Assembly: GCA_017302635.1 (NCBI GenBank)
Contig: JAFLCX010000001.1
Location: 124,001-188,000 of the forward strand
Origin: Hyphomicrobiales bacterium
GTDB lineage: Bacteria > Pseudomonadota > Alphaproteobacteria > Rhizobiales > Beijerinckiaceae
Length of the DNA stretch: 64,000 bases
Direction of reading: 5' to 3'
Within the stretch, counting starts at the first letter, position 1, and each line of letters opens with the position of its first letter. Shown here piece by piece: positions 35,601 through 45,581 of this stretch. Both the position numbers and the translations under genes were made by a program. The notes below the pieces were generated by a model. That model saw only the letters and a program-made list of their open reading frames with translations, did no database searches and was not told where the DNA came from.

Positions 35601-38600
35601 ATGAAGCGCTTTTTCGCCCGCATTCGTGTTGTCACAACTTTCCTTGTTCTGGCGATCGCCTCGCCAGTTCTGGCCCAGACCGGACCAAAGGCTTTCCAGC
35701 GCGATGATCTCACCAGCCTCGCCGCGCAGGTCGAAGAGCGCCTGAAACGCGAGGTGAATGTGCCGGCCAACGCCGATGTCGCGCGACTGATCCGGGATGG
35801 GAATGCCGCACTCGATCGCGACAACGCCCGCGCCGCACTGCCGCTGGCCAACCAGGCCGTGATTGCCGCCCCGCGTGACCCCAATGCCTGGCAATTGCTG
35901 GCCGAAGCCGCCAAAGCACTCACCCCGCGAGACTGGCGCGAGCGCTACGAGATGCAGGAGCGTGCGACCGCAGCAGCCTATATCGCCTATCAGCGCTCCC
36001 GCACGAAACCCGAGGAGGCCGAAAGTCTCGCCTTGCTCGCAGAGGTTTTCGAGTGGCGCGAAATGTGGCGCCCCGCCCTGACGGCCTATCGTCTGAGCCT
36101 TGAGGCTGAGGACGATGCCGATGTGCGCTCGGATTACGAAACATTGCGCGAGGAGCGCGGTTTCCGCCTCGTGCGGCAGGAAACCGATGCCGATTCAGCA
36201 ACTCCCCGCGCCTGTTTCGTGTTCTCGGAGCCTCTGGCCAAGGGGCGGGTCGATTTCGCGCCTTATGTCGCGATCACCGGGCGCGGCGACTTCGCCGTCA
36301 CCGCTGAAAACGAGCAGCTTTGCGTTGAGGGCCTGCGCCACGGCGAGCGCTATGGCGTGGTTCTGCGCGCCGGCATTCCCTCGACGATTGCTGGCGAAAA
36401 CCTGCTGAAAAATGCCGATTACGACATCTATGTGCGCGACCGCAAAGCCTCAGCGCGTGGTTCGGGCCGGGCCTATGTGCTGCCGAAAACCGGCCAGCAG
36501 GGCATTCCGGTCGTGAGCGTCAACACAGCGACGCTCGGGGTGAAAATCCTGCGCATCGGCGATCGCAATCTCGTCTCGACCATTCGCGAAAGCGGCTTTC
36601 TCGATCCGATCGAGCCGTATCGCATGCGTCAGATCATCGAGAATTCCGGCCAGCAGGTCTGGTCCGGCACGATGGACGTGAAAACCGAACTCAACCGCGA
36701 TGTCACGACCGCCTTTCCGGTTCAGGAAGCCGTGGGCGAGTTGAAGCCGGGCATCTACCTGCTCGTCGCCAAGCCCGATGCCTTCCGCGAAGGCAGCGAG
36801 GCGACGGACGGCTTCAACGAATATGACGATTCCGAAACACTCGCGACGCAGTGGTTCGTCGTCTCTGATCTGGGGCTGACGGCGTTCTCGGGCGGGGATG
36901 GGCTCACCGTGCTGGTGCGCGGGCTTGCCAATGCGGCTCCGCTCGCGAACGTCGATGTAAAACTGGTCGCAAAAAACAACGAGATTCTGGGCACCGCACG
37001 CTCGAATGCGCAGGGCGTCGCGCGGTTCGAGGCAGGCCTCTCTCGCGGCACGGGCGGGCTGCAGCCGGGCCTCGTGAGCGCGGAGCTTTCGGGCGATTAC
37101 GGTTTCCTCGATCTGACGCAATCGGCGTTCGACCTCACCGATCGCGGCATGAAAGGCCGCATCGCGCCGGTGGGACTCGATGCCTTCATCTATGCCGAGC
37201 GCGGGGTCTATCGGCCGGGCGAAACCGTGTATCTCTCCGCTCTCCTGCGCGACGCGCGCGGCGCGGCGGTGACCGGCATGCCGCTCACAATCGTGATCCG
37301 CCGGCCGGATGGCGTGGAATATCGCCGTGTGCAGGTCGAGGATCAGGGCGCTGGCGGGCGTGCGCTTTCGGTGCCGTTGCTTTCAGGCGCGGCCATCGGC
37401 ACGTGGCGGGCGATGGTGTTCGTCGACCCGAAACGCCCGGCGATCGGCGAGGCGACTTTCCTCGTGGAAGATTATGTGCCCGAGCGGCTTGAACTGGCGC
37501 TTTCGGCCAGAGCGCCCGCGCTTAAATCCGGTCAGGATGCGGAGATCGATGCGAATATCCGTTACCTTTACGGCGCTCCGGGAGCTGATCTCGCCGTGAC
37601 CGGCGAGACGATTGTGCGCGTCGCAAAGGAGAGTGCCGTTCCGGGCTTCGCCGGCTACCGAGTCGGTCTGGCCGACGAGTCGGTCGAGCCCGCGCGCACA
37701 CCGATTGAAGAAACGGTCCGTTCGAATGCGCAGGGGCGCGCAACCATCACCACCCCGATCACGGAGCCCGAGACGAACCTGCCGCTCGAAGCTGAATTCC
37801 TCATCACCGCGAATGAAAACGGCGGCCGCGGCGTGACGCGCAGCCTGACGCTCCCCATCATCCCGAAGGGCGTGGTGATCGGCGTGAAGCCCCTGTTCGA
37901 GGCCGATCAGCTTACCCCCGGTTCAACCGCGAAATTCGGTGTCATCCTCGCCACAGGCGAGGGGAAGCGCCTCGCGCGGCCAGGCCTGAAATGGCAGCTT
38001 TCGCGCATCACAAAGAGCTATCAATGGTTCTTCAAGGAGGGGCGCTGGGCCTATGAGGCCACGACCTCCACCCGCCGCATCGCCGATGGCGATCTGGCCT
38101 CGAGCGAGACGGCCGTGGCGGAAATCGCGGCGCAGATCGGCTGGGGCACGCACCGGATCGAAGTCCGGCTCGGCGGCAACGAGACGGCAGAAACCGCGTT
38201 CGATTTCACAATCGGTTACGTCGCCGAAGCGAAGGCCGATACGCCCGATACGCTCGAACTCGTGCTCGATAAACCCGCTTATGCAGACGGCGAGACGATG
38301 CGCGTGCGCCTCAACCCCCGCGCGGCGGGCAAGGCGACACTTGCCGTGATCTCAGACCGGATCACGCATATCGAAACGGTTGATGTGCCGGCGGAAGGGG
38401 CGAGTTTCCCCATCAAGGTTTCGGCGGATTGGGGGCCCGGCGCCTATCTGGTGGCACTCGCGCACCGCCCGCTCGACGTCGCGCAGAAGCGCATGCCGGG
38501 GCGGGCTCTCGGGCTATCGTGGTTCACGATCGGGGCGGAGGCGAGAAAACTCGCAGTCAATCTCGGCGCACCGGCCATGGTGCGGCCACGCGGCACGCTC

Positions 38601-40880
38601 AACTTGCCCCTGAGGATCACCAATCTCGCGCCTGGCGAGGAGGCCTTCGTCACAGTGGCTGCGGTCGATCAGGGGATTCTCGCGCTCACCCGCTACGAGC
38701 CGCCAAATGCCAGCCAGTTTTTCTTCGGGCAGCGCCAGCTTTCGGGCGAAATCCGCGACCTTTACGGCGCTCTGATCGATGGCATGCAGGGCACGCGCGG
38801 TGCGATCCGTTCGGGTGGCGATATCGGACCACAACTGAGCGGCGAGAAGCCCACACAAGAGCCGCTCGCGCGCTTCTCGGGCGTAGTGAAAGCAGGGCCA
38901 GATGGCTCGGCCCCTGTGGCCTTCGAACTCCCGGCCTTCAACGGACAGGTGAAGGTGATGGCGGTTGTGTGGTCGAAGAACCGCACGGGCGAGGCTTCGG
39001 CCGATGTCACCGTGCGCGATCCGATCGTGGTGCAGGCGACCATCCCGCGCTTCCTGGCACTGGGTGACCGCTCGCGGCTCCATGTCGAGATCAACCCGGT
39101 CGAGGCTGAAACGGGCACTTATGTGCTCGATGTGAACGTGAAAGGCCCGATCAACGCAGCACTCGACCCGGCCTGGCGGAACATCCGGTTGGAGAAGGGC
39201 AAGAAGGCCGATCTCACGCTGCCAATCATCGGGGCGGGAATCGGGCTGGCTGAAATCGAACTGACCCTCTCGGGCAACGGCCACAATCTTGCGCAAACTC
39301 TGCGCCTCCCGGTCAAATCCTCGGCCCCGAGTGTCGTGAACCGCATCGCGCGGCCGATTCCGAATGGCCAGACGCTTGAAATCTCGCGTGATCTTTTGGC
39401 CGAGATGGTGCCGGGCTCGGGCAGTGTTGGTATCTCGGCTTCGCCCTACACGGCGCTGGATGCCGCCGGCCTGCTCGCGAGCCTCGATCGCTACCCCTAT
39501 GGTTGCACGGAGCAGATCACCGCGCGAGCCTTGCCGCTGTTGTATGTCAACCGCCTCGCAGCCGCCGAGAACCTCGCGCTGGACGGCTCAACCGATCAGC
39601 GCATCCGCGATGCGATCGAGCGCGTGCTTTCCCGCCAGAATGGTTCGGGATCCTTCGGGCTCTGGAGCATTGGCGGGAATGATCTCTGGCTCGATGCGTT
39701 CGTGGCCGATTTCCTGACCCGCGCCCGCGAGCGCAATTTCGCGGTCCCGGCCATCGCGTTCAACCTCGCGCTCGATCGCCTGCGCAATCAGGTGACGAAT
39801 GCCGGCGAGGTGCGCGCCGAGGAGGCTGCCGGCCTCGCCTATGCGCTCTATGTGCTGGCGCGGAACGGCAAGCCGGTGATGGGGGATTTGCGCTACCTCG
39901 CGGATAACCGGCTCGATGCTTTCACCTCTCCGCTTGCGAAAGCGCAGATCGGCGCGGCCCTCGCCTCGCTCGGCGACCGGACGCGCGCGGCGACCGCCTT
40001 CAATGCTGCCGCAACGGCTTATGCGGCGATGCCGGCGGAACTCACGACCTTCCGGGCGGATTACGGCTCGAAATTGCGTGATGGCGCCGGTCTGCTCGCG
40101 CTGATCGGCGAGGTGGATGGCGATCGCGCCATCGCGGCACGCGTTTCCGCCAGCCTGGAGGAACTGCGCGGTCGTCGTCGGCATCTCTCCACGCAGGAGC
40201 AGAGCTTCATGGTGCTCGCCGCGCAGGCCTTGCAGAAAGATATGGAGGCTTTCACCATTTCGGTGGATGGCACGAGCCGGAAAGGCCCCTTCCACCGCAA
40301 TCTCAGTGCCGCCAATCTTGAGCGCGCGCCGCTCTCTCTCAGGAACGAGAGTGGTGCCGACATGCGCGTGATCCTGAATGTCTCCGGCATTCCGGTGCGG
40401 CCCGAGCCGGCCGTTCAGCAGGGTTATGGGCTGGAGCGACGTTACTTCACACTCAAGGGGCAGGAGATACGGCCTGACCAGTTCCGCCAGAACGAGCGCT
40501 ATGTCGTGAAACTCACGATCAACGACCCAACGAGACGACAGGCCAGGTTGCTCATCGTGGACCCCCTGCCGGCCGGGCTTGAGATCGAGAATGCGAACCT
40601 CGGTGGCTCGGCCTCGACCGAAGGGTTCGGTTTCCTCGGCGACCTGACGCAAGGCGAGCACACCGAGGCGCGCGACGACCGCTTCGTCGCTGCCATCGAG
40701 CACAGACCGAACGACAAGAACGTGAATTTCACGCTTGCTTACATCGTGCGCGCCGTCACACCCGGCAAATATACTCACCCGGCCGGTTTGGTGGAGGATA
40801 TGTACAACCCGGAGAAATTCGGTCGCACCGCGTTCGGCGAAGCGGAAATCACCGCCTTCGCCAATGCTGCAAGGCCCTGA
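35601..40880 (+). CDS. bacterial alpha-2-macroglobulin
   Basis: This is a 1759-residue protease-trapping protein. The start MKRFFARIRVVTTFLVLAIA is set by GGGGGAG; the signal peptide ends at SPVLAQ. There is no lipobox, unlike E. coli YfhM, so it may be periplasmic and soluble. Macroglobulin-like domains include VYRPGETVYLSALLRDARG and a long bait region. The thioester site Y-P-Y-G-C1302-T-E-Q is intact, so it can covalently bind attacking proteases. The N-terminal 60-150 residues have helical repeats. pbpC follows 3 bases later, the classical A2M-PBP1C pairing thought to link cell-wall repair with defence against outside proteases. Confidence 0.93.
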   Translation: MKRFFARIRVVTTFLVLAIASPVLAQTGPKAFQRDDLTSLAAQVEERLKREVNVPANADVARLIRDGNAALDRDNARAALPLANQAVIAAPRDPNAWQLLAEAAKALTPRDWRERYEMQERATAAAYIAYQRSRTKPEEAESLALLAEVFEWREMWRPALTAYRLSLEAEDDADVRSDYETLREERGFRLVRQETDADSATPRACFVFSEPLAKGRVDFAPYVAITGRGDFAVTAENEQLCVEGLRHGERYGVVLRAGIPSTIAGENLLKNADYDIYVRDRKASARGSGRAYVLPKTGQQGIPVVSVNTATLGVKILRIGDRNLVSTIRESGFLDPIEPYRMRQIIENSGQQVWSGTMDVKTELNRDVTTAFPVQEAVGELKPGIYLLVAKPDAFREGSEATDGFNEYDDSETLATQWFVVSDLGLTAFSGGDGLTVLVRGLANAAPLANVDVKLVAKNNEILGTARSNAQGVARFEAGLSRGTGGLQPGLVSAELSGDYGFLDLTQSAFDLTDRGMKGRIAPVGLDAFIYAERGVYRPGETVYLSALLRDARGAAVTGMPLTIVIRRPDGVEYRRVQVEDQGAGGRALSVPLLSGAAIGTWRAMVFVDPKRPAIGEATFLVEDYVPERLELALSARAPALKSGQDAEIDANIRYLYGAPGADLAVTGETIVRVAKESAVPGFAGYRVGLADESVEPARTPIEETVRSNAQGRATITTPITEPETNLPLEAEFLITANENGGRGVTRSLTLPIIPKGVVIGVKPLFEADQLTPGSTAKFGVILATGEGKRLARPGLKWQLSRITKSYQWFFKEGRWAYEATTSTRRIADGDLASSETAVAEIAAQIGWGTHRIEVRLGGNETAETAFDFTIGYVAEAKADTPDTLELVLDKPAYADGETMRVRLNPRAAGKATLAVISDRITHIETVDVPAEGASFPIKVSADWGPGAYLVALAHRPLDVAQKRMPGRALGLSWFTIGAEARKLAVNLGAPAMVRPRGTLNLPLRITNLAPGEEAFVTVAAVDQGILALTRYEPPNASQFFFGQRQLSGEIRDLYGALIDGMQGTRGAIRSGGDIGPQLSGEKPTQEPLARFSGVVKAGPDGSAPVAFELPAFNGQVKVMAVVWSKNRTGEASADVTVRDPIVVQATIPRFLALGDRSRLHVEINPVEAETGTYVLDVNVKGPINAALDPAWRNIRLEKGKKADLTLPIIGAGIGLAEIELTLSGNGHNLAQTLRLPVKSSAPSVVNRIARPIPNGQTLEISRDLLAEMVPGSGSVGISASPYTALDAAGLLASLDRYPYGCTEQITARALPLLYVNRLAAAENLALDGSTDQRIRDAIERVLSRQNGSGSFGLWSIGGNDLWLDAFVADFLTRARERNFAVPAIAFNLALDRLRNQVTNAGEVRAEEAAGLAYALYVLARNGKPVMGDLRYLADNRLDAFTSPLAKAQIGAALASLGDRTRAATAFNAAATAYAAMPAELTTFRADYGSKLRDGAGLLALIGEVDGDRAIAARVSASLEELRGRRRHLSTQEQSFMVLAAQALQKDMEAFTISVDGTSRKGPFHRNLSAANLERAPLSLRNESGADMRVILNVSGIPVRPEPAVQQGYGLERRYFTLKGQEIRPDQFRQNERYVVKLTINDPTRRQARLLIVDPLPAGLEIENANLGGSASTEGFGFLGDLTQGEHTEARDDRFVAAIEHRPNDKNVNFTLAYIVRAVTPGKYTHPAGLVEDMYNPEKFGRTAFGEAEITAFANAARP

Positions 40881-40883
40881 ACC

Positions 40884-42974
40884 ATGACATGGCGCGGCCC
40901 ATCACCGGCAAGGAGACGATGGCGGATCATCGCCGCGTTCCTGATCGGGTTGCCGGCGATAGCGCTGCTGGCGGTTGAACTCGCGATACGCAAGCTGCCG
41001 CCGCTCGATCTCGCGCGGGCCTCGGAGCGCTCAACCGTTGTGCTCGATCGCGAGGGGCGGCTGCTGCGTCCCTTCGTGATGGCCGATGGCCGGTGGCGCA
41101 TGCCGGTGACGCTCGATGAAGTCGACCCGCGCTATCTCGATATGCTCATCGCCTACGAAGACCGGCGTTTCTGGTCGCATCCCGGTGTCGATGGTTTCGC
41201 GCTCATCAGAGCCGGAGCGCAGATGCTGCGCCACGGACGGATTGTTTCCGGCGCTTCGACGCTCTCGATGCAGGTGGCCCGACTCGTCGAACCGCGCGAG
41301 GAGCGCAGCCTGAAATCGAAAGCGCGACAGGCTTTGCGCGCGCTGCAAATCGAGCGGCAATTCGGCAAGAAAGGCGTTCTCGAGCTTTATCTCGCGCTGG
41401 CTCCGTTCGGCGGCAATATCGAAGGGGCGCGGGCGGCGAGCCTCGCCTGGTTCGGGCGCGAGCCGAAGCGCCTCTCGCTCGCCGAAAGCGCCCTGCTGGT
41501 CGCCCTCCCCCAAGCGCCGGAAGCGCGGCGTCCGGATCGTTTCCCCACAGCCGCCGCTGAGGCACGGGACCGTGTTCTCGGCCGGATTGCACAGGCGAAA
41601 ATCCTTCCCGAGGCTGATCTCGCGCGGGGTGCTGAAGAGGCCATCCCGCACGCGCGGCGCGCCTTCCCGCGCCATGCGGCACACCGTGCCGAGGCTCTGG
41701 TGGCCGAACATCCAAGCGAGCGACGTATCGTCACCACCTATGACCGCGCGATGCAGGCGAGCCTCGAGACGCTCGCCCGTGAGCGCGCGGAGGCACTCGG
41801 TCGGGAGGTTTCGGTCGCGATCGTGGTGATTGATCTCGCAAGCGGAGAGGTGCGGGCATCGGTCGGTGGCGCGGATTATTTCGACACCACGCGGGCAGGC
41901 GGCATGGACCTCACGCGCGCCATCCGCTCACCGGGTTCGGCGCTCAAGCCGTTCGTCTATGCTTTCGCTTTCGACGAGGGGCTCGCGCATCCTGAAACCC
42001 TGCTCGAAGATCGCGCCATGCGATTCGGGCTTTACGCACCCGAGAATTTCGATCCGGGCTTTCAAGGTGTCGTCACGGCTCGCGCAGCCTTGCAGCAATC
42101 GCTGAACCTGCCAGCCGTCGACATGCTGAACGCGCTCGGTGCCCAGCGTTTTCTCACTCGCCTGCGCCAGAGTGGCGCGCATGTGTTGCTGCCCGGCGAC
42201 GCCAGCCCCGGCCTCGCCATCGCACTGGGTGGCCTGGGGGTTTCGCTCCATGACCTCACGGCACTTTTCGCCGGGCTCGGGCGCGGTGGTGTGACCTTGA
42301 CGCCGCGCGAAAGGCCCGGCCAGCAGCCGGAGCGGCATACACTCACAAGCCCTGTTGCCGCCTGGTATGCGGCCGATATCCTGATCGGCGCGCCGCCCCC
42401 CGATAACGGGCCTTCCGGGCGCATCGCGTTCAAGACCGGGACATCCTTCGGTTTTCGCGATGCCTTCGCGATCGGGTTTGATCGCAGCCACGCGATCGGA
42501 ATCTGGGTCGGGCGCGCCGACAACGTGCCGGTTCCGGGGCTGGTGGGCCGCAAGGTCGCGGCGCCCATCCTCTTCGAAGCGTTCCAGCGAGTAGGACCAA
42601 GTCCCGGCCTGCCGCCGCGCCCGAAAAATGCGATTGTCGCACGCACGGCTGATCTGCCGCCGCCGCTGCGCCACATGCGTTCGGATATCCCGAAAACCGT
42701 GCAGGCGACCGCTCGGCAGGCGCTGCATATTGCCTATCCGCCCGATGGTGCGAAGCTCGATACTGACTCGCTCGAAGATGCAGGGCGCTCGACTCTCACC
42801 CTGAAACTTCAGGGCGGTGCGCCGCCTTTCACGCTCCTGCTGAATGGTATGCCCGTTGGCGAAGGCCTGACCCGGCGGACAATCCCCCTGCCCGCGCCGG
42901 GACGCGGCTTCAACGAGATCGCGGTCATTGACCGCCTCGGGGAAACGAGGCGGGTCGGCGTCCGGCTGGAATGA
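40884..42974 (+). CDS. pbpC: penicillin-binding protein 1C
   Basis: This 696-residue bifunctional wall enzyme has one N-terminal membrane span (residues 13-32). The glycosyltransferase-51 domain shows E92-D-R-R-F-W-S-H-P-G and SGASTLSMQVARL. The transpeptidase domain shows S352-A-L-K355 within SPGSALKPF, S406-L-N, and K517-T-G-T. A C-terminal PBP1C-type beta domain (about 610-696) ends in VGVRLE. It follows the A2M gene by 3 bases, so they form one operon. Its role is glycan polymerisation and possibly crosslinking, though E. coli PBP1C is mainly a transglycosylase. Confidence 0.94.
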   Translation: MTWRGPSPARRRWRIIAAFLIGLPAIALLAVELAIRKLPPLDLARASERSTVVLDREGRLLRPFVMADGRWRMPVTLDEVDPRYLDMLIAYEDRRFWSHPGVDGFALIRAGAQMLRHGRIVSGASTLSMQVARLVEPREERSLKSKARQALRALQIERQFGKKGVLELYLALAPFGGNIEGARAASLAWFGREPKRLSLAESALLVALPQAPEARRPDRFPTAAAEARDRVLGRIAQAKILPEADLARGAEEAIPHARRAFPRHAAHRAEALVAEHPSERRIVTTYDRAMQASLETLARERAEALGREVSVAIVVIDLASGEVRASVGGADYFDTTRAGGMDLTRAIRSPGSALKPFVYAFAFDEGLAHPETLLEDRAMRFGLYAPENFDPGFQGVVTARAALQQSLNLPAVDMLNALGAQRFLTRLRQSGAHVLLPGDASPGLAIALGGLGVSLHDLTALFAGLGRGGVTLTPRERPGQQPERHTLTSPVAAWYAADILIGAPPPDNGPSGRIAFKTGTSFGFRDAFAIGFDRSHAIGIWVGRADNVPVPGLVGRKVAAPILFEAFQRVGPSPGLPPRPKNAIVARTADLPPPLRHMRSDIPKTVQATARQALHIAYPPDGAKLDTDSLEDAGRSTLTLKLQGGAPPFTLLLNGMPVGEGLTRRTIPLPAPGRGFNEIAVIDRLGETRRVGVRLE

Positions 42975-43002
42975 TACGTTGATGCGGGTGATGGGTGAAG
43001 AA

Positions 43003-43077
43003 TGGTGGGCGCGACAGGGATTGAACCTGTGACCCTTCGCGTGTGAAGCGAATGCTCTCCCGCTGAGCTACGCGCCC
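43003..43077 (-). tRNA. tRNA-Val: tRNA-Val (anticodon CAC)
   Basis: The minus strand folds as a complete cloverleaf: acceptor GGGCGCG/CGCGCCC, D-arm GCTC/GAGC, anticodon stem TTCGC/GCGAA with loop TTCACAC, T-arm ACAGG-TTCAATC-CCTGT, and an encoded CCA end. The length is 75 bases. Anticodon CAC reads GTG. Confidence 0.97.
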
Positions 43078-43348
43078 GGTGGAACTGCGCTTAACTGAGA
43101 AGCGCGCCGGGCGTCAAGCACGGGAAACAGCAAGCCGTGAAAACAACTGGTCAAAGCGCCGCAGGCCCGTCGATTTAACCGGCGCTAAACGTATCATATT
43201 TACAACAACACAGGTTGCGGGCGATGGCCGGCGCGTTCAAACCGCTCACGCCTGCGTGATCGGTCTTGCAATGTGCGATAGAGCACGGTCAAAGGTCGAC
43301 AAGCTTGGTATTCAAGAATTCCTTCGATTCATCTGGGGAAAGCCGGAA

Positions 43349-43921
43349 ATGCGCCTGATTCACTCTCTCGTCCTCACTGCCCTGGTCGGCTTCGCAGCCG
43401 CGCCGCAGGCGCAGGCCTTCATTGATCCAGTCACACGCCTCCCGATCGAGATGTCGGATGACGTGCGCTTCCAGGCGGCGGCCATCCCGCGCGAGGAAGT
43501 GGAATATAAGGGACGCTACGCACCGGGCACCATCGTCGTCGATACGAACGAGAAGCGCCTCTATTTCGTGATGCCGAACGGCCGTGCCATGAAGTATGGC
43601 GTCGGTGTCGGTCGTCCGGGCTTCGCCTGGGGCGGGACCAAGACCGTGACCCGCAAGCAGGAATGGCCGACCTGGACCCCGCCGCCGCAGATGCTGAAGC
43701 GTCGCCCCGACCTGCCGCGCTTCATGGCAGGCGGTGAAGGCAACCCGATGGGTGCCCGTGCGCTCTATCTCGGCACATCGCTCTACCGCATTCATGGCTC
43801 GAACGAGCCGGAGACCATCGGGCAGGCCGTGTCTTCGGGCTGCATCCGCATGATCAACGCCGACGTGATCGATCTCTACGAGCGCGTGAAGGTTGGCACC
43901 CGCGTGGTTGTTCTGCGCTAG
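43349..43921 (+). CDS. L,D-transpeptidase (YkuD domain)
   Basis: This 190-residue exported enzyme starts MRLIHSLVLTALVGFAAAPQ and has a signal peptide ending at AQAF. The YkuD fold reads GTIVVDTNEKRLYFVMPNGRAMKYGVGVGR and the active site IH149G...S-S-G-C165-I-R-M, with both catalytic His and Cys intact. It can form 3-3 crosslinks in peptidoglycan or attach outer-membrane proteins to it, both known in Rhizobiales. A tRNA gene lies upstream and a terminator downstream. A TTAA-N7-TAAA sequence is found about 170 bases upstream. Confidence 0.93.
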   Translation: MRLIHSLVLTALVGFAAAPQAQAFIDPVTRLPIEMSDDVRFQAAAIPREEVEYKGRYAPGTIVVDTNEKRLYFVMPNGRAMKYGVGVGRPGFAWGGTKTVTRKQEWPTWTPPPQMLKRRPDLPRFMAGGEGNPMGARALYLGTSLYRIHGSNEPETIGQAVSSGCIRMINADVIDLYERVKVGTRVVVLR

Positions 43922-43946
43922 TCCACCGCATCCGTATTCTGATCAG

Positions 43947-43976
43947 GGCCGGCCCGCGAGGGTCGGCCTTTTTCGT
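43947..43976 (+). terminator. intrinsic terminator after the L,D-transpeptidase
   Basis: A 9-bp stem (GGCCGGCCC with GGGTCGGCC, one G-T pair) with a GCGA loop is followed by TTTTTCGTTTT. Confidence 0.85.
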
Positions 43977-43994
43977 TTTCGCGGCTCGATGCCA

Positions 43995-44369
43995 TCAACG
44001 CGGTTTCGGATCGCGGCTCATGCCCTTTGCGGCAAGTTCAGCTTCGTATTCGGCCATCATCTGCGCTTGATCCGTCGCAAAGCGATGCAGCAGGGTCCAG
44101 CCATAGATGCCGCTGTCATGCATGTCGTCGAATTTCAGCCGCACGGCGTAGTTCCCCACGGGTTCGACCCCGATGATCATCACGTTGCGTTTGCCCGGAA
44201 CGGTCTTGCGCTCGGAGGGCGAATGGCCCTGCACTTCAGCGCTCGGCGAGCGCACGCGCAGAAGCTCGGCGGAAATCGAGCCGGCAAAGCCATCGTCGAA
44301 TGCAATGCTGAGCGCACGCCGGTCCGCGCTCACGCGCAGTTCGCTGGGCCACACGGATTGTTCAGGCAT
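43995..44369 (-). CDS. DUF971 (GBBH-like N-terminal) protein
   Basis: This 124-residue soluble protein starts MPEQSVWPSELRVSADRRAL after GAGGG. It has the DUF971 core: WPSELRVSADRRALSIAFDDG, ELLRVRSPSAEVQGH, VEPVGNYAVRLKFDDMHDSGIYGWTLLH. This is the beta domain also found at the start of gamma-butyrobetaine hydroxylase. Standalone versions are often linked to Fe-S or Mrp functions. The usual zinc-binding residues at the end are not obvious. It is convergent with the L,D-transpeptidase gene. Confidence 0.85.
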   Translation of the reverse strand: MPEQSVWPSELRVSADRRALSIAFDDGFAGSISAELLRVRSPSAEVQGHSPSERKTVPGKRNVMIIGVEPVGNYAVRLKFDDMHDSGIYGWTLLHRFATDQAQMMAEYEAELAAKGMSRDPKPR

Positions 44370-44481
44370 GGGAGTCCCTCAAATTGGCAATGGGTGCGGC
44401 ATGGCGCCTCAGAAACCACGGTTGTTTGCGTGGTAGCTCTTGCCAAGCAAGGTAGAGCACTCACATTCTGGGTCCATAAGC

Positions 44482-44519
44482 TCCGGAAAGGAGCAAAGCG
44501 ATTGTCAGCACAATCGCGA
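44482..44519 (+). promoter_or_regulatory. two hairpins in the moaA leader
   Basis: GCTCC-GGAAA-GGAGC is followed by GCGATTGT-CAGC-ACAATCGC (8 bp), immediately before the ribosome site GAGAGGAG of moaA. They could affect translation or be promoter palindromes. They do not match the molybdenum-cofactor riboswitch. Confidence 0.35.
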
Positions 44520-44536
44520 GAGGAGAAAACGACACC

Positions 44537-45574
44537 ATGATCGCTCCCGGCCTCGATTCGCCCGCGGCACCTGCGGCCCCCGATCTTGTCGATCCGTTCG
44601 GGCGCGGCATCAGCTATCTGCGCGTCTCGGTGACGGATCGCTGCGATTTCCGCTGCGTCTATTGCATGAGCGAGAACATGTCCTTCCTGCCCAAGCAGGA
44701 CCTGCTCACGCTGGAAGAACTGGACCGGCTCTGCTCGGCTTTCGTGCGGCGCGGCGTGAAAAAGCTGCGCATCACAGGCGGCGAGCCGCTGGTGCGGCGC
44801 GATATCATGACCCTGTTCCGCGGCCTCTCGCGCCACCTCGCGACAGGTGCGCTGGAAGAACTGACACTGACCACCAACGGCTCGCAATTGCAGCGCTATG
44901 CCCGCGAGCTTGCGGAATGTGGCGTAAAGCGCATCAATGTCTCGCTCGACACGCTCGACGCCGACAAGTTCCGTGCGATCACGCGCTGGGGCGCGCTGGA
45001 CAAGGTGATGGCCGGCATTGATGCGGCGCAGGAAGCAGGCCTTGCGGTAAAAATCAACGCGGTGGCGCTCAAGGGATTCAACGAGGAAGAATTCCTGCCC
45101 ATGATCCGGTGGGCGCATGGGCGGGGCATGGACCTTACCTTCATCGAGGTGATGCCGCTTGGCGAGATCGATGGCGAACGGCTCGACCAATACCTGCCGC
45201 TCAGCCAGGTGCGCGCGCAACTCATGGATCATCTCACTCTGGAGGAAAGCTCCCATCGCACCGGCGGCCCGGCCCGTTATTTCACGGCGAAGGAAACGGG
45301 CGGTCGCATCGGGTTCATCACGCCGATGACGCATAATTTCTGCGAAAGCTGCAACCGCGTGCGCCTCACCTGCACGGGCACGCTGTTCATGTGCCTCGGG
45401 CAGGAAGATGCCGCCGACCTGCGCAAACCCTTGCGCCAGAGCGAAAGCGACGACGCGCTGATGCGCGCCATCGAAGCCGCGATCGCGCGGAAGCCCAAGG
45501 GGCATGATTTCGTCATCGACCGGCGCACGCAGAGCCCGGCCGTCGGACGCCATATGAGCGTCACCGGCGGCTGA
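44537..45574 (+). CDS. moaA: GTP 3',8-cyclase (molybdenum cofactor step 1)
   Basis: This 345-residue radical-SAM enzyme turns GTP into 3',8-cyclo-GTP. The N-terminal cluster cysteines are C36-DFR-C40-VY-C43. The SAM motif reads [14 protein letters not shown], and the second cluster lies in [18 protein letters not shown]. The C-terminus ends in the essential Gly-Gly (SVTGG). GAGAGGAG lies upstream of the start. An EamA transporter follows 7 bases later, so they may be co-transcribed. No other moa gene is in the window. Confidence 0.96.
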   Translation: MIAPGLDSPAAPAAPDLVDPFGRGISYLRVSVTDRCDFRCVYCMSENMSFLPKQDLLTLEELDRLCSAFVRRGVKKLRITGGEPLVRRDIMTLFRGLSRHLATGALEELTLTTNGSQLQRYARELAECGVKRINVSLDTLDADKFRAITRWGALDKVMAGIDAAQEAGLAVKINAVALKGFNEEEFLPMIRWAHGRGMDLTFIEVMPLGEIDGERLDQYLPLSQVRAQLMDHLTLEESSHRTGGPARYFTAKETGGRIGFITPMTHNFCESCNRVRLTCTGTLFMCLGQEDAADLRKPLRQSESDDALMRAIEAAIARKPKGHDFVIDRRTQSPAVGRHMSVTGG

Positions 45575-45581
45575 TTTTCGG

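Noticed and set aside
39588..40778. 396-residue open frame opposite the A2M gene
   Set aside because: Antisense of a well-supported coding region, with no family features or ribosome site.
43175..43189. Near-CtrA boxes (TTAA-N7-TTAA-like) at 43175, 14072 and 21145
   Set aside because: Each differs by one or more bases from the consensus, and such near matches are frequent by chance.
44370..44536. Molybdenum-cofactor riboswitch before moaA
   Set aside because: Two simple hairpins only; the conserved core of the known class is not seen.
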